The position numbers were made by a program, and so were the translations under genes. The notes beneath the pieces were generated by a model, which did not search any database, was not told where the DNA came from, and was given only the letters and a program-made list of their open reading frames with translations. Shown in pieces: positions 16,688 to 25,510 of a stretch of DNA of 64,000 nucleotides. Origin of the DNA: Sphingomonas sp. SORGH_AS_0950 (GTDB taxonomy: Bacteria > Pseudomonadota > Alphaproteobacteria > Sphingomonadales > Sphingomonadaceae); assembly GCF_030818415.1 (NCBI RefSeq), contig NZ_JAUTAE010000001.1, forward strand, positions 2,153,501-2,217,500, in the 5' to 3' direction. Numbering within the stretch: the first letter of the stretch is position 1; each line of letters begins with the position of its first letter.

Positions 16688-19363
16688 ATGACGAAACTGC
16701 CTCCCATCGCGAACAATCCCGATATCCGTTTCCTGGGCGCGCAACTGGGCGACGTGATCCGTCGCTATGGCGGCGATGCGCTGTTCGAGGCGACCGAGGC
16801 GATTCGCCGCGCCTCGGTCGATCGATACCGGGGACTGGGGGAGGACGGCTCGGTCGACCTCCAGCTGGAACGCCTCGCGCTCGACGAGACGCTGGATTTC
16901 GTGCGCGGCTTCATGCTGTTCTCGATGCTCGCCAATCTGGCCGAGGACCGGCAGGGCATCGCGCGCGAGCCCGGCACCGACATTGCCGAGGTGCTGGCGA
17001 CGCTGGCCGACAAGGGCATCGACCGCGACGCCGCGATGGAGCTGCTCGGCCGTTCGCTGGTCGTCCCCGTCCTGACCGCGCACCCGACCGAGGTGCGGCG
17101 CAAGAGCATGATCGACCACCGCAACCGCATCGCCGAGCTGCTGGCGATGCGCGATGCCGGACGCGACGTCACCCCGGACGGCGACGATGTCGAGGCCGCG
17201 ATCGGGCGCCAGATCGCGCTCCTGTGGCAAACCCGCGTGCTGCGTCGCGAGCGGCTCTATGTCACCGACGAGGTGGAGACCGCGCTGTCCTATCTGCGCG
17301 ACGTCTTCCTGCCGGTGCTGCCCGCGCTCTATCAGCGCTGGGACAAGGCATTCGGCACGCGCGTCCCCGCTTTCCTTCGCACCGGGTCGTGGATCGGCGG
17401 CGACCGCGACGGCAATCCCTTCGTCACCGCCGAATCGCTGACCACCGCGCTGGCGCGCGCGGCCGAGGCGGTGCTGGGCCATTATTGCGACGCGATCCAC
17501 GCGCTGGGGGCCGAGCTGTCGATCTCGACCGGCCATGCCGAGGTGGACGAGGCGGTGCTGGCGCTGGCCGAGGCGAGCGGCGACGAGGCGCTCAGCCGCT
17601 CGGACGAACCCTATCGCCGCGCGCTGTCGGGCATCTATGCGCGGCTCGCCGCGACGCATCAGGCGCTGACCGGCAAGCCCGCGCCGCGCCCCGGCCGCCT
17701 GACCGGCGAACCCTATCCCGATCCCAAAGCGCTGCGCACCGATCTGGTCGCGATCGCGCGCGGGCTGGCGGCGCGCGGCGACGGCGCGTTGGCGAGCGGC
17801 GGCGCGCTCGGGCGGCTGATCCGCGCGGTCGAGACGTTCGGCTTCCACCTCGCCACGCTCGACCTGCGGCAGAATTCGGCGGTGCACGAACGGGTCGTGG
17901 CCGAGCTGCTGAAGGTCGCAGGGGTCGAGGCGGATTATCTCGCGCTGGACGAAGAGGCGCGCGTCGCGCTGCTCCGCCGCGAACTAGCCAATGCCCGGCC
18001 GCTGTTCAGCCATTATGCCGAGTATTCGGACGAGACGCGCTCCGAACTGGCGATCGTCCAGGCCGCCGCCGATGCGCATGCCCGGTACGGCCCCAAGTGC
18101 ATCACCAACTATATCGTCTCGATGGGCAAGTCGGTGTCAGACCTGCTCGAGATCAACCTGATGCTGAAGGAGTTCGGCCTCTACCGCCCCGGCGAGCCCG
18201 CCACCGCCGCGATCATGGCGGTGCCCCTGTTCGAGACGATCGAGGACCTGGAGGCAGGGCCCGAGATCATGCGCGCCTATTTCGCGCTGCCCGAGATCGC
18301 CGCCATCGTCCGCGCGCGCGGGCATCAGGAGGTGATGATCGGCTATTCGGACTCGAACAAGGACGGCGGTTACCTGACCTCCACCTGGTCGCTGTCCAAG
18401 GCGTCGAGCGCGTTCCGCCCGGTGTTCGACGCGGCGGGGGTGCAGATGCAGCTGTTCCATGGGCGCGGCGGCGCGGTCGGGCGCGGCGGCGGCAGCGCCT
18501 TTGCCGCGATCCGCGCGCAACCGCACGGCACGGTGCAGGGCCGTATCCGCATCACCGAACAGGGAGAGGTGATCGCGGGCAAATATGGCACGCGCGACTC
18601 CGCGCTGACCAATCTCGAGGCCATGGCATCGGCCACCCTGCTCGCCAGCCTGGAGCCCGAACATCTCTCCCCGGCCGAGAATGCGCGCTTCACCGCCGCG
18701 ATGGAGCAATTGTCGGCGACCGCCTTCACCACCTATCGCGGCCTCGTCTACGGGACCGAGGGGTTCCGCACCTTCTTCCGCCAGATGACCCCGATCGCCG
18801 AGATTGCGGGCCTGAAGATCGGCAGCCGCCCGGCCAGCCGCAAGAAGTCCGACGCGATCGAGGACCTGCGCGCCATTCCCTGGGTGTTCAGCTGGGCGCA
18901 GGCGCGCGTCATGCTGCCCGGCTGGTTCGGCGTCGGCACCGCCATCGCCAATTTCGAGGACAAGGCGCTGCTGGCCGACATGGCGAAGAACTGGCCGTTC
19001 TTCGCCGCGACGCTGGCGAATATGGAGATGGTGCTCGCCAAGTCGGACATCGGCATCGCGCGCCGCTATTCCGGGCTGGTCGAGGACGAAGCCTTGCGGG
19101 ATTCGATCTTCGGGCGCATCCATGACGGCTGGCACCGCGCGCGCGACGGGCTGCTGACCGTGACGGGTCAGACGCGGCTGCTGTCGGACAATCCCGCGCT
19201 GGAGGCGTCGATCCGCCTGCGCCTGCCCTATATCGAGCCGCTGAACCTGCTCCAGATCGAGCTGATGAAGCGCCACCGCGCGGGCGAGGACGATCCGCGC
19301 ATCGGCGAGGGCATATTGCTGTCGATCAACGGCATCGCCACCGCGCTGCGCAACAGCGGGTAA
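16688..19363 (+). CDS. ppc: Phosphoenolpyruvate carboxylase
   Basis: An 891-residue enzyme that adds bicarbonate to phosphoenolpyruvate to make oxaloacetate, refilling the TCA cycle. Signature motifs: VLTAHPTEVRRKS with the catalytic His, GYSDSNKDGGYLTS, and FHGRGGAVGRGGG, plus the C-terminal end ALRNSG. The ATG at 16688 gives the usual N-terminus; an open frame upstream (from 16544) is not conserved. The osmC-like gene starts 4 bases after the stop. Two short palindromes lie in the leader region. Confidence 0.97.
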   Translation: MTKLPPIANNPDIRFLGAQLGDVIRRYGGDALFEATEAIRRASVDRYRGLGEDGSVDLQLERLALDETLDFVRGFMLFSMLANLAEDRQGIAREPGTDIAEVLATLADKGIDRDAAMELLGRSLVVPVLTAHPTEVRRKSMIDHRNRIAELLAMRDAGRDVTPDGDDVEAAIGRQIALLWQTRVLRRERLYVTDEVETALSYLRDVFLPVLPALYQRWDKAFGTRVPAFLRTGSWIGGDRDGNPFVTAESLTTALARAAEAVLGHYCDAIHALGAELSISTGHAEVDEAVLALAEASGDEALSRSDEPYRRALSGIYARLAATHQALTGKPAPRPGRLTGEPYPDPKALRTDLVAIARGLAARGDGALASGGALGRLIRAVETFGFHLATLDLRQNSAVHERVVAELLKVAGVEADYLALDEEARVALLRRELANARPLFSHYAEYSDETRSELAIVQAAADAHARYGPKCITNYIVSMGKSVSDLLEINLMLKEFGLYRPGEPATAAIMAVPLFETIEDLEAGPEIMRAYFALPEIAAIVRARGHQEVMIGYSDSNKDGGYLTSTWSLSKASSAFRPVFDAAGVQMQLFHGRGGAVGRGGGSAFAAIRAQPHGTVQGRIRITEQGEVIAGKYGTRDSALTNLEAMASATLLASLEPEHLSPAENARFTAAMEQLSATAFTTYRGLVYGTEGFRTFFRQMTPIAEIAGLKIGSRPASRKKSDAIEDLRAIPWVFSWAQARVMLPGWFGVGTAIANFEDKALLADMAKNWPFFAATLANMEMVLAKSDIGIARRYSGLVEDEALRDSIFGRIHDGWHRARDGLLTVTGQTRLLSDNPALEASIRLRLPYIEPLNLLQIELMKRHRAGEDDPRIGEGILLSINGIATALRNSG

Positions 19364-19367
19364 GAGC

Positions 19368-19772
19368 ATGACCGATTGCGTGGTCCGCTACGAAGGCGGC
19401 CTGCGCTGCCGGACCGAGCATCCCGACTCCGGCGCGGTGCTGGTCACCAACGCCTCGCCGGAACTGGGCGGCAGCGGCGAAGGCTTTTCGCCGAGCGACC
19501 TTTTGTCGGTGTCGCTGGGCGGTTGCGTGCTGAGCATCATGGCGATGGCGGGGCGCGTCGCCGGGCTGGAATTGGCGGGCGCGACGGCGACCGTCACCAA
19601 GGAGATGGGCAACGCCCCGCGCCGGATCACGACCCTGGCCGTGACGGTGCGCGTGCCGGGCCGCTATGACCCGGCCCAGCGTAAGCGGCTGGAAGCGGCG
19701 GCGGCGGCCTGCCCGGTCCATGCGGTGCTGGGCATCGACGCGCCGATCCGCATCCTGTGGGACGAGGACTGA
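19368..19772 (+). CDS. OsmC family protein
   Basis: A 134-residue protein with the two redox-active cysteines of OsmC/Ohr: Cys in SLGGCVLSIMAM and Cys in AAACPVHAVL. Members reduce organic peroxides or have related thiol chemistry. The N-terminal RYEGGLRCRTEHPDSG and PSDLLSVSLGGC match the OsmC subgroup (YhfA-like) more than Ohr. It starts 4 bases after ppc, so it is likely translated from the same mRNA. Confidence 0.88.
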   Translation: MTDCVVRYEGGLRCRTEHPDSGAVLVTNASPELGGSGEGFSPSDLLSVSLGGCVLSIMAMAGRVAGLELAGATATVTKEMGNAPRRITTLAVTVRVPGRYDPAQRKRLEAAAAACPVHAVLGIDAPIRILWDED

Positions 19773-19794
19773 CGGCCCGATGCCTTGGCTTCCC

Positions 19795-19985
19795 TCGCCC
19801 ATCGCAGAGGGGAGAGGGTTGCGCAGACTTGGTCTTTGCGAGCAAAGGCTTAGTCCGAGCTGGGTGAGGGGTGCATGCGCGTAGCGCGCGAGCCTTCGGG
19901 CTCGCTCAACCCCTCACCCAAGCTGCGCTAGCCAGCAGGCTGGCAAGCTTCGCTAACCCTCTCCCCTGTCCAGGGGAGAGGGGAA
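19795..19985. repeat. Intergenic imperfect palindrome (sphingomonad-type repeat)
   Basis: The stretch has outer arms GAGGGGAGAGGGTT and AACCCTCTCCCCTG and an inner pair CTGGGTGAGGGGT and ACCCCTCACCCA, with a hairpin at its end (CCCTGTCCAGGGGAGAGGGG). The end hairpin also occurs at 45698-45720. No gene is visible in it. Confidence 0.7.
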
Positions 19986-20021
19986 GAAGCAGTGCTGAAT
20001 GGCGATCCGCCGGTAAGGAAT

Positions 20022-20363
20022 TCAGCGCCCGACCTGCCGCGCCTCCTCGGCGGTGAAGCCCTCGACCATCGCGCGGAAGGTCGCCTCCGCCACATCGGGG
20101 TTCACCCCCTGCCGCGCGGCCTTTTCGCGGATGCGCGCCAGGATCTGGCGGATTCGCGCCTCATCGCGCACCGTCGCGGCGGAGGTCTTGAACCGCCCGG
20201 CCTGCGCGACATAGCGCGACCGCTCGGCCATCAGGCGCAGGATCTGGTCGTCGATCCGGTCGATATTGGTCCGCACCTCGCCCAGATTGCGGCAGCACGG
20301 CGTCGGCGCGGGGCTCGCGGCGGTCAGCAGGGCGGCCGCTACGGGCCAGAGCATCGATCGCAT
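20022..20363 (-). CDS. Exported chorismate mutase (AroQ type)
   Basis: A 113-residue protein: an N-terminal signal-like segment (MRSMLWPVAAALLTAASPAP) followed by an AroQ chorismate mutase helix bundle, with RTNIDRIDDQILRLMAERSR, a conserved Lys in GRFK, and RDEARIRQIL. The enzyme rearranges chorismate to prephenate. The signal peptide suggests a periplasmic form, as in the secreted *AroQ class, although chorismate is normally cytosolic. A stretch of PTPCC at the cleavage region could be an alternative lipid site, but no clean lipobox is visible. Confidence 0.8.
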   Translation of the reverse strand: MRSMLWPVAAALLTAASPAPTPCCRNLGEVRTNIDRIDDQILRLMAERSRYVAQAGRFKTSAATVRDEARIRQILARIREKAARQGVNPDVAEATFRAMVEGFTAEEARQVGR

Positions 20364-20474
20364 ATCCGATTCTCCCGGTGGAAGCTGGCGGACGGATACG
20401 CCCCCAGGCTTCGACCGGCCAAGCCCGCAGCCCTTCGATCGGCCGCGCTGGCGGGTGCGGCCGTCGTGGATCGC

Positions 20475-20972
20475 TCAGGCGAGCGCGCGTTGCCGCTCGC
20501 CGCGTTCGTGCGCCAGCAGCCATTGCTTGACCACCAGCCCGCCCGCAAAGCCGGTCAACGTGCCGTTCGCGCCGATCACCCGGTGGCAGGGGGTTACGAT
20601 CGACAGCGGATTGCGGCCATTCGCCGCCCCCACCGCGCGCGAGGCTCCCGGCCGCCCGATCGCGGCGGCCAGCGCGGCGTAGCTGCGCGTCTCGCCGTAA
20701 GGGATGGCGTTCAGGCCGGTCCACACCGCTTTCTGGAAGTCCGTGCCCTCGGGATCGAGCGGCAGGTCGAAGGTGCGGCGCCGTCCCTCGAAATAGTCGC
20801 GCAACTGGCGCACCGCCTCGGCCAGCACGGCATGGGCGGGATCGTCGCACCGTTCGGGCAACCGGACCCGCCCCGCCCTCTCCTCGGCCCACAGGACGGC
20901 GCGCAGGCCGCGCTCGCTGGCGACAAGGGTCAGTTCGCCGACCGGCGAGGCCATGGTGCATTCGCTCAACAT
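20475..20972 (-). CDS. ogt: Methylated-DNA-[protein]-cysteine S-methyltransferase
   Basis: A 165-residue suicide repair protein that removes methyl groups from O6-methylguanine. The active-site motif TPCHRVIG (acceptor Cys) is at about residue 129; the helix-turn-helix DNA-binding part is TDFQKAVWTGLNAIPYGETR, and the Asn hinge ANGRNPLSIV precedes the Cys. The start at ATG 20972 gives the normal length. It is 110 bases downstream of the chorismate mutase gene (in minus-strand order, upstream of it) and follows the thioesterase gene. Confidence 0.95.
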   Translation of the reverse strand: MLSECTMASPVGELTLVASERGLRAVLWAEERAGRVRLPERCDDPAHAVLAEAVRQLRDYFEGRRRTFDLPLDPEGTDFQKAVWTGLNAIPYGETRSYAALAAAIGRPGASRAVGAANGRNPLSIVTPCHRVIGANGTLTGFAGGLVVKQWLLAHERGERQRALA

Positions 20973-21022
20973 GGGGCCGACCCTAGCCGATCCCCGCGCC
21001 CCGCGCGTCCCGCTTCTTGCGG

Positions 21023-21415
21023 TCAAACCATGAAGGGCGCGGCGATCTCGGCCGTGACGCGCAGCAGCCGGCCGGTGGCGCGGTCGAGCAGCGCCCAGGT
21101 CGTCACCGCCTCCACCTTTACCTGCCCCTCGGCATCCAGAAAACGGACATGCCGGTCGAACCGCGCGCCCTTGGGCGGGTTGGGGACCCAGGTTTCCGCC
21201 GTCACCGTCTCCCCCGCCACGACATTGCCGCGATAGTCGATCTCGTGCCGCGTCACGACCCAGACATGCGCCGCGACATGTTCGGGCGGCGCGACCGCTT
21301 CCCAATGGGCGGTGGCGATCGCCTGAATCCACTGGACCCAGACGGCGTTGTTCACATGGCCCAGCTCGTCGATATGGTCGGGGCCTGCGGTGATCTGGAT
21401 CGAAAAGCGGCTCAT
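21023..21415 (-). CDS. Acyl-CoA thioesterase, hot-dog fold
   Basis: A 130-residue protein of the 4-hydroxybenzoyl-CoA thioesterase type. The HIDELGHVNNAVWVQWIQ segment carries the catalytic-region pattern D/E-x-x-GHVNN of this family, and HEIDYRGNVVAGETVTAETW supplies the next strands. It hydrolyses acyl-CoA esters; the substrate is not evident. Its ATG overlaps the DedA gene end by 4 bases (TGA/ATG overlap), so it is translationally coupled to it. Confidence 0.88.
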   Translation of the reverse strand: MSRFSIQITAGPDHIDELGHVNNAVWVQWIQAIATAHWEAVAPPEHVAAHVWVVTRHEIDYRGNVVAGETVTAETWVPNPPKGARFDRHVRFLDAEGQVKVEAVTTWALLDRATGRLLRVTAEIAAPFMV

Positions 21416-21996
21416 GCCTGTTCGTTCGGCTCCCTGTATCTCTGCCACAGCGCGCGGACGCCCCAGCCGATCGCGGCGGCGACCATGACCAGCGCCGCCG
21501 CCATCAGGATATGGCGCAGACTGGGGCGATAGCGCGCCGCCAGTTCCTGGAACGCCTCGCCGAACAGATAACCGATGCCGACGAAGATCGAAGCCCAGCA
21601 TGCGGCGGATGCGGCGTTGACCGCGACGAACAGCCGGGTCGACACCTGGCTGGTCCCGATCGCGACCGGGCTGATCGTGCGCAGGCCATAGAGGAAGCGG
21701 AAGGCGAAGATGAAGCCGACCGGATAGCGTTCCATCATCCGCGTCACGCGCGCATAGACCCGTCGCTTGCGCAGCTTGGCCACCCAGCGCCCGTCGCGCG
21801 ACCGGCGGCCGATGGTGAAGAAGATCTGGTCGGCGACGAACGATCCGATCGCCGCGGCGATCAGCGCGGCAGGCCAGCCGACCAGCCCCTGATGCGCCAG
21901 GATGCCGCCGGTGACGACCGCCGTCTCCCCCTCCAGCCCCGCACCCAATGCGATCGCCGCCACGCCGTAGCGCGCGACGATCGCCTCGATGCTCAG
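21412..21996 (-). CDS. DedA family membrane protein (probable CTG start)
   Basis: A 194-residue inner-membrane protein with four or five transmembrane segments and the DedA signatures GLEGETAVVTGG, FRFLYGLRTISPVAIGTSQV and a charged C-terminus. DedA proteins help recycle or flip undecaprenyl phosphate and phospholipids and maintain proton-motive force. No ATG, GTG or TTG occurs at the expected start. CTG at 21996 (CTGAGCATC) fits: it overlaps the oligopeptidase stop in a CTGA junction and has GGGAGTGGAG just upstream. The neighbouring thioesterase overlaps its 3' end. Confidence 0.83.
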   Translation of the reverse strand: MSIEAIVARYGVAAIALGAGLEGETAVVTGGILAHQGLVGWPAALIAAAIGSFVADQIFFTIGRRSRDGRWVAKLRKRRVYARVTRMMERYPVGFIFAFRFLYGLRTISPVAIGTSQVSTRLFVAVNAASAACWASIFVGIGYLFGEAFQELAARYRPSLRHILMAAALVMVAAAIGWGVRALWQRYREPNEQA

Positions 21997-24062
21997 GACT
22001 CCACTCCCATCTGCCACAGGATGAAGGCATGTTCCTCCGCGCCTTCGCGCAGGGACTCGAACCGGCCGGACTTGCCGCCATGCCCGGCGCCCATATTGGT
22101 CTTGAGCAGCAGCAGATGGTCGTCGGTCTTGGTCGCGCGCAGCCGGGCGGCCCACTTCGCGGGCTCCCAATAGGTGACGCGCGGATCGTTCAGCCCGCCC
22201 GAGATGAACATCGGCGGATAGGCCTGGGCCCGGACATTGTCATAGGGGCTGTAGCTGCGGATCAGCTCGAACGCCGCCTTGTCCTCGATCGGATTGCCCC
22301 ATTCGGGCCATTCGCCCGGCGTCAGCGGCAGCTCGGCATCCATCATCGTGTTGAGGACGTCGACGAACGGCACGTCGGCGATCACCGCGCCCCAGAGTTC
22401 GGGGTCCGAATTGACCACCGCACCCATCAGCTCGCCGCCCGCCGAGCGGCCCGCAATCGCGATCTGCCCCTGGCTGGTCCAACCGCCCGCGATCAGCCCC
22501 TTCGCCACGTCGACGAAATCGTGGAAGGTGTTGGTGCGCTTCTCCAGCTTGCCGTCCAGATACCATTGCTGGCCCAGATCGTCGCCGCCGCGAATATGCG
22601 CGATGGCATAGGCGAAGCCGCGATCGAGCAGGCTCATGCGGCCCGTGGAGAAGCCCGGCGGAATGGCATAGCCGTAGGCGCCATAGGCATAAAGGAACAG
22701 CTTGCCCGACCCGTCGCGCGGGAAATCCTTCGGATAGACGATCGACACCGGCACCATCGTCCCGTCGCGCGCGGCAATCTTCAGCCGCTCGGTCCGGTAC
22801 TTGTCCGCGTCATAGCCCGAGGGGATTTCCTGGACCTTCAGCACGGTCAGCCCGCCGGTCGCCACGTCATAATCATAGACGGTGCCCGGCGTGACCATCG
22901 ATTCATAGCCCAGGCGCAGCACCGACACGTCGTACTCGGGATTGTCGCCCAGACCCGCCGTGTAGCTCGCCTCGGGGAATTCGATCCGCTGCGGTACGGT
23001 CGGCGCGTCGTAGCGGTGGATGGCGATCCGGTCCAAACCGTCCTCGCGCCCCTCGACCACGAAGAAGTCCTTATAGCACTCGACCCCGGTCATGTAGAAA
23101 TGCGGGTTGGGCGCGATCAGCTCGTGCCAGTCGCCGGGTGCCTCGATCGAGGCGGTGCAGAGGCGGAATTGCGGGTCCACATCGTTGGTGTGGATGAACA
23201 GCGTGCCGTCATGCTCGTCCACATCATATTCGCGGCCTTCCTTGCGGGGCGCGACCAGGATCGGTTCCGCAAAGACATTGTCGGACGGGACCAGCCGCAC
23301 CTCGCTGGTGACATGGTCGCCGGTCGCGATCACGATCCAGTTGCGCGCGGAGGTCTCGGCGACGGCGACGCGGTAGCCCTCGTCATCCTCATGGAACAGC
23401 TCGACATCTTCGGCGACATCGGTGCCCAGCTTGTGGAAGCGCGCATTGTCGGTCCGCCACTGGGCATTGGCCACGCCGTAGAGGAAGCCGCTATCGTCCT
23501 TGGTCCAGACGATCTCCGACAACATGCCGGGAATGACTTCCGCCAGGTGTTCGCCGGTGGTCAGGTCCTTGATCCGCACCTCGAACCGCTCGGAGCCATT
23601 GTCGTCGATCGCATAGGCGAGGTAGCGGCCATTGTTGCTGATCGAGAAGGCGCCCAGCCGGAAATATTCCTTGCCCTCGGCCAGCGCCGGTTCGTCGAGC
23701 AGCAGCTCGTCGGGACCGCCCGCGACCGGCTTGCGCCACCATTTGCGATATTGCCCGCCCGTCTCGAACGCGGTCCAGTAGAGCCAGTCGCCGTCCTTTT
23801 GCGGCACGGAGGATTCGTCCTCCTTGATCCGCCCCTTCATCTCTTCGTACAGCCGGTCGATCAGCGGCTGGCGCGGGGCCATGACGGCCTCGAAATAGGC
23901 GTTCTCCGCCTCGACATAGGACAGGACGTCCTTGTCGGTGACCTCCGGGTAGGCGGGGTCCTTCAGCCAGGCATAGGGATCTTCGATGGTGATGCCATGC
24001 GCGGTGAAGCTGTGGGCACGGGTTTCGGCAACGGGCGGAGTCAGCGCAACGGGTTCGGTCAT
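21993..24062 (-). CDS. ptrB: Oligopeptidase B (S9 family serine peptidase)
   Basis: A 689-residue enzyme with an N-terminal beta-propeller and a C-terminal alpha/beta hydrolase domain. Catalytic residues are visible: Ser in AIAGRSAGGELMG (about residue 540), Asp in SGGLNDPRV and His in MGAGHGGKSGR. Acidic residues typical of oligopeptidase B substrate binding follow the Ser. It cleaves short peptides after basic residues, cytosolic in most bacteria (no signal peptide here). Its stop overlaps the DedA start, so the two are coupled. Confidence 0.95.
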   Translation of the reverse strand: MTEPVALTPPVAETRAHSFTAHGITIEDPYAWLKDPAYPEVTDKDVLSYVEAENAYFEAVMAPRQPLIDRLYEEMKGRIKEDESSVPQKDGDWLYWTAFETGGQYRKWWRKPVAGGPDELLLDEPALAEGKEYFRLGAFSISNNGRYLAYAIDDNGSERFEVRIKDLTTGEHLAEVIPGMLSEIVWTKDDSGFLYGVANAQWRTDNARFHKLGTDVAEDVELFHEDDEGYRVAVAETSARNWIVIATGDHVTSEVRLVPSDNVFAEPILVAPRKEGREYDVDEHDGTLFIHTNDVDPQFRLCTASIEAPGDWHELIAPNPHFYMTGVECYKDFFVVEGREDGLDRIAIHRYDAPTVPQRIEFPEASYTAGLGDNPEYDVSVLRLGYESMVTPGTVYDYDVATGGLTVLKVQEIPSGYDADKYRTERLKIAARDGTMVPVSIVYPKDFPRDGSGKLFLYAYGAYGYAIPPGFSTGRMSLLDRGFAYAIAHIRGGDDLGQQWYLDGKLEKRTNTFHDFVDVAKGLIAGGWTSQGQIAIAGRSAGGELMGAVVNSDPELWGAVIADVPFVDVLNTMMDAELPLTPGEWPEWGNPIEDKAAFELIRSYSPYDNVRAQAYPPMFISGGLNDPRVTYWEPAKWAARLRATKTDDHLLLLKTNMGAGHGGKSGRFESLREGAEEHAFILWQMGVES

Positions 24063-24152
24063 CCCCCGGATGTAGCTAGGGTTGGGGTCTGCCGGAAGAG
24101 GCGGCGGGTCCGCTATTTCTCATGCCCCACCATCCCCTCGCCACGTGCCTCC

Positions 24153-24255
24153 CCAACAGCCGTTCACGCTGAGCGAAGTCGAAGCGCACGGTCCGCGATG
24201 AGCCACGAAGGGAATCCCTTGGCCTTCGACTTCGCTCAGGCTGAACGGCTGTTGG
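24153..24255. repeat. Sphingomonad intergenic inverted repeat, copy 1
   Basis: Arms of about 32 bases flank a 38-base centre: the left arm begins CCAACAGCCGTTCACGCTGA and the right arm ends CAGGCTGAACGGCTGTTGG. Copies of the core GACTTCGCTCAGGCTGAACG are at 50230-50303 and 55974-56061. It is followed by a T-rich stretch, so it may also act as a terminator. Confidence 0.85.
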
Positions 24256-24273
24256 GATTTTTGGGTGCGACGT

Positions 24274-25377
24274 TTAACCCTTCCACCCGTCCGCCAGCGT
24301 CCAACGATCGCGCCAGTGCAGTACGGGTGTCTCGCCCTCCCATTCCACCGGCAGCCAGATATAGCGCCCGTCGATCGCATTTTCCGGCCGCCAGCGATCC
24401 GCCATGAAGATGAAGCGCGGCTCGCCCCCCGGCCGCTCGGGCGGCAGCGGCAGGACGAAGGTCGATTGCGAGTGGAAGGTCGTCTTCCGGTCCACCTCGC
24501 TACCACGCACCGGATTGCCCAGCGAGCGCCACGGCCCCGTCACCGCGTTCGCGACATAGACCCGCCCCGGATTGGGCCTCCACCCGGTCAGGCCCGAGGC
24601 GAACATGTAATAGCGCCCCTTCGCCTTGAAGAGCGCGGGTGCCTCGTTCCCGCCATCGGGCAGCGCGCGGACATAATAGCCGTCATGCCGGGTCCAGTCG
24701 GGCGCCAGCCGCGCGATCTGCAGCGTCGCATTCTCTTCCGAGGCATAGATGTGCCACGCGGTGCCGCCGTCGACGAAGACGGTCATGTCGCGCGCCATCT
24801 GCCCGCCGGGAAAGTCGCGCGCCAGGATCGTGCCGGGCGCCTTGTCCTCGGCCGTCGCGTTGGCGGGCCAGATGCCGGGATTGACCCGGCCAGCGTGCAG
24901 GAAGCGGAACGGCCCCTGCGGCCGGTCGGCCAAGGCGACGCCCGCCTGCGCGGCGCCATATCCCCGCCCCTTGAGTTCCAGATGGAACCACATCACGAAT
25001 TTGCGGGTGCGCGGATTATAGACGACCTTGGGCCGTTCCAGGATACAGCCCCGCGCGATCGGGCTGGCGGGATCGTCGGACACGGACAGCGCAACCCCTT
25101 CGTCGCGCCAGTTCACCAGATCGGTCGAGCTATAGGCATGGACGCCGACCAGCGCGGTATTGCCGCCTTCGCCCTCGGTCTTGTGCTCGCCATGCCACCA
25201 CCAGCGTCCGCCGTGCCGCAACAGCCCGCCGCCATGGGCGTTGATCGCCACCCCCTTCGTGTCGTTCCACACCTCTCCGGGGCGGAAGGCGTCCAGCCCG
25301 GCCGCCCGCGCGCCACCGCCCCCGATCAGCGCCGCCGCGCCCGCCCCCACCAGGATGCCCCGCCGGTCGATCATCAT
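24274..25377 (-). CDS. GH43-like glycoside hydrolase, exported
   Basis: A 367-residue protein with an N-terminal Tat-like or Sec signal (MMIDRRGILVGAGAAALIGG, then ARAAG). The mature domain looks like a five-bladed propeller of GH43/GH-F: NAHGGGLLRHGGRWWWHGEH, VNWRDEG, then RPKVVYNPRTRKFVMWFH, an Asp-rich MTVFVDGGTAWHIYASEE, and EAPALFKAKGRYYMFASG. Acidic residues at these positions fit the Asp/Asp/Glu triad of family 43. The closest functional type may be a galactan-degrading enzyme, but the substrate is inferred loosely. Divergent from the aminopeptidase; ribosome site GGGAGG is 5 bases before ATG 25377. Confidence 0.75.
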   Translation of the reverse strand: MMIDRRGILVGAGAAALIGGGGARAAGLDAFRPGEVWNDTKGVAINAHGGGLLRHGGRWWWHGEHKTEGEGGNTALVGVHAYSSTDLVNWRDEGVALSVSDDPASPIARGCILERPKVVYNPRTRKFVMWFHLELKGRGYGAAQAGVALADRPQGPFRFLHAGRVNPGIWPANATAEDKAPGTILARDFPGGQMARDMTVFVDGGTAWHIYASEENATLQIARLAPDWTRHDGYYVRALPDGGNEAPALFKAKGRYYMFASGLTGWRPNPGRVYVANAVTGPWRSLGNPVRGSEVDRKTTFHSQSTFVLPLPPERPGGEPRFIFMADRWRPENAIDGRYIWLPVEWEGETPVLHWRDRWTLADGWKG

Positions 25378-25510
25378 CCGATCCTCCCAAATGCCATTCG
25401 CGGTAGATCGTATATCGTCTGACAAATTCCTCAAGCCCCCGAGAGGCTCGACGCTGTACGGGCGGAGGGCTAGACCGGCCCCGTTTCCCATTTCTGTCAG
25501 GCCGCTTCCC

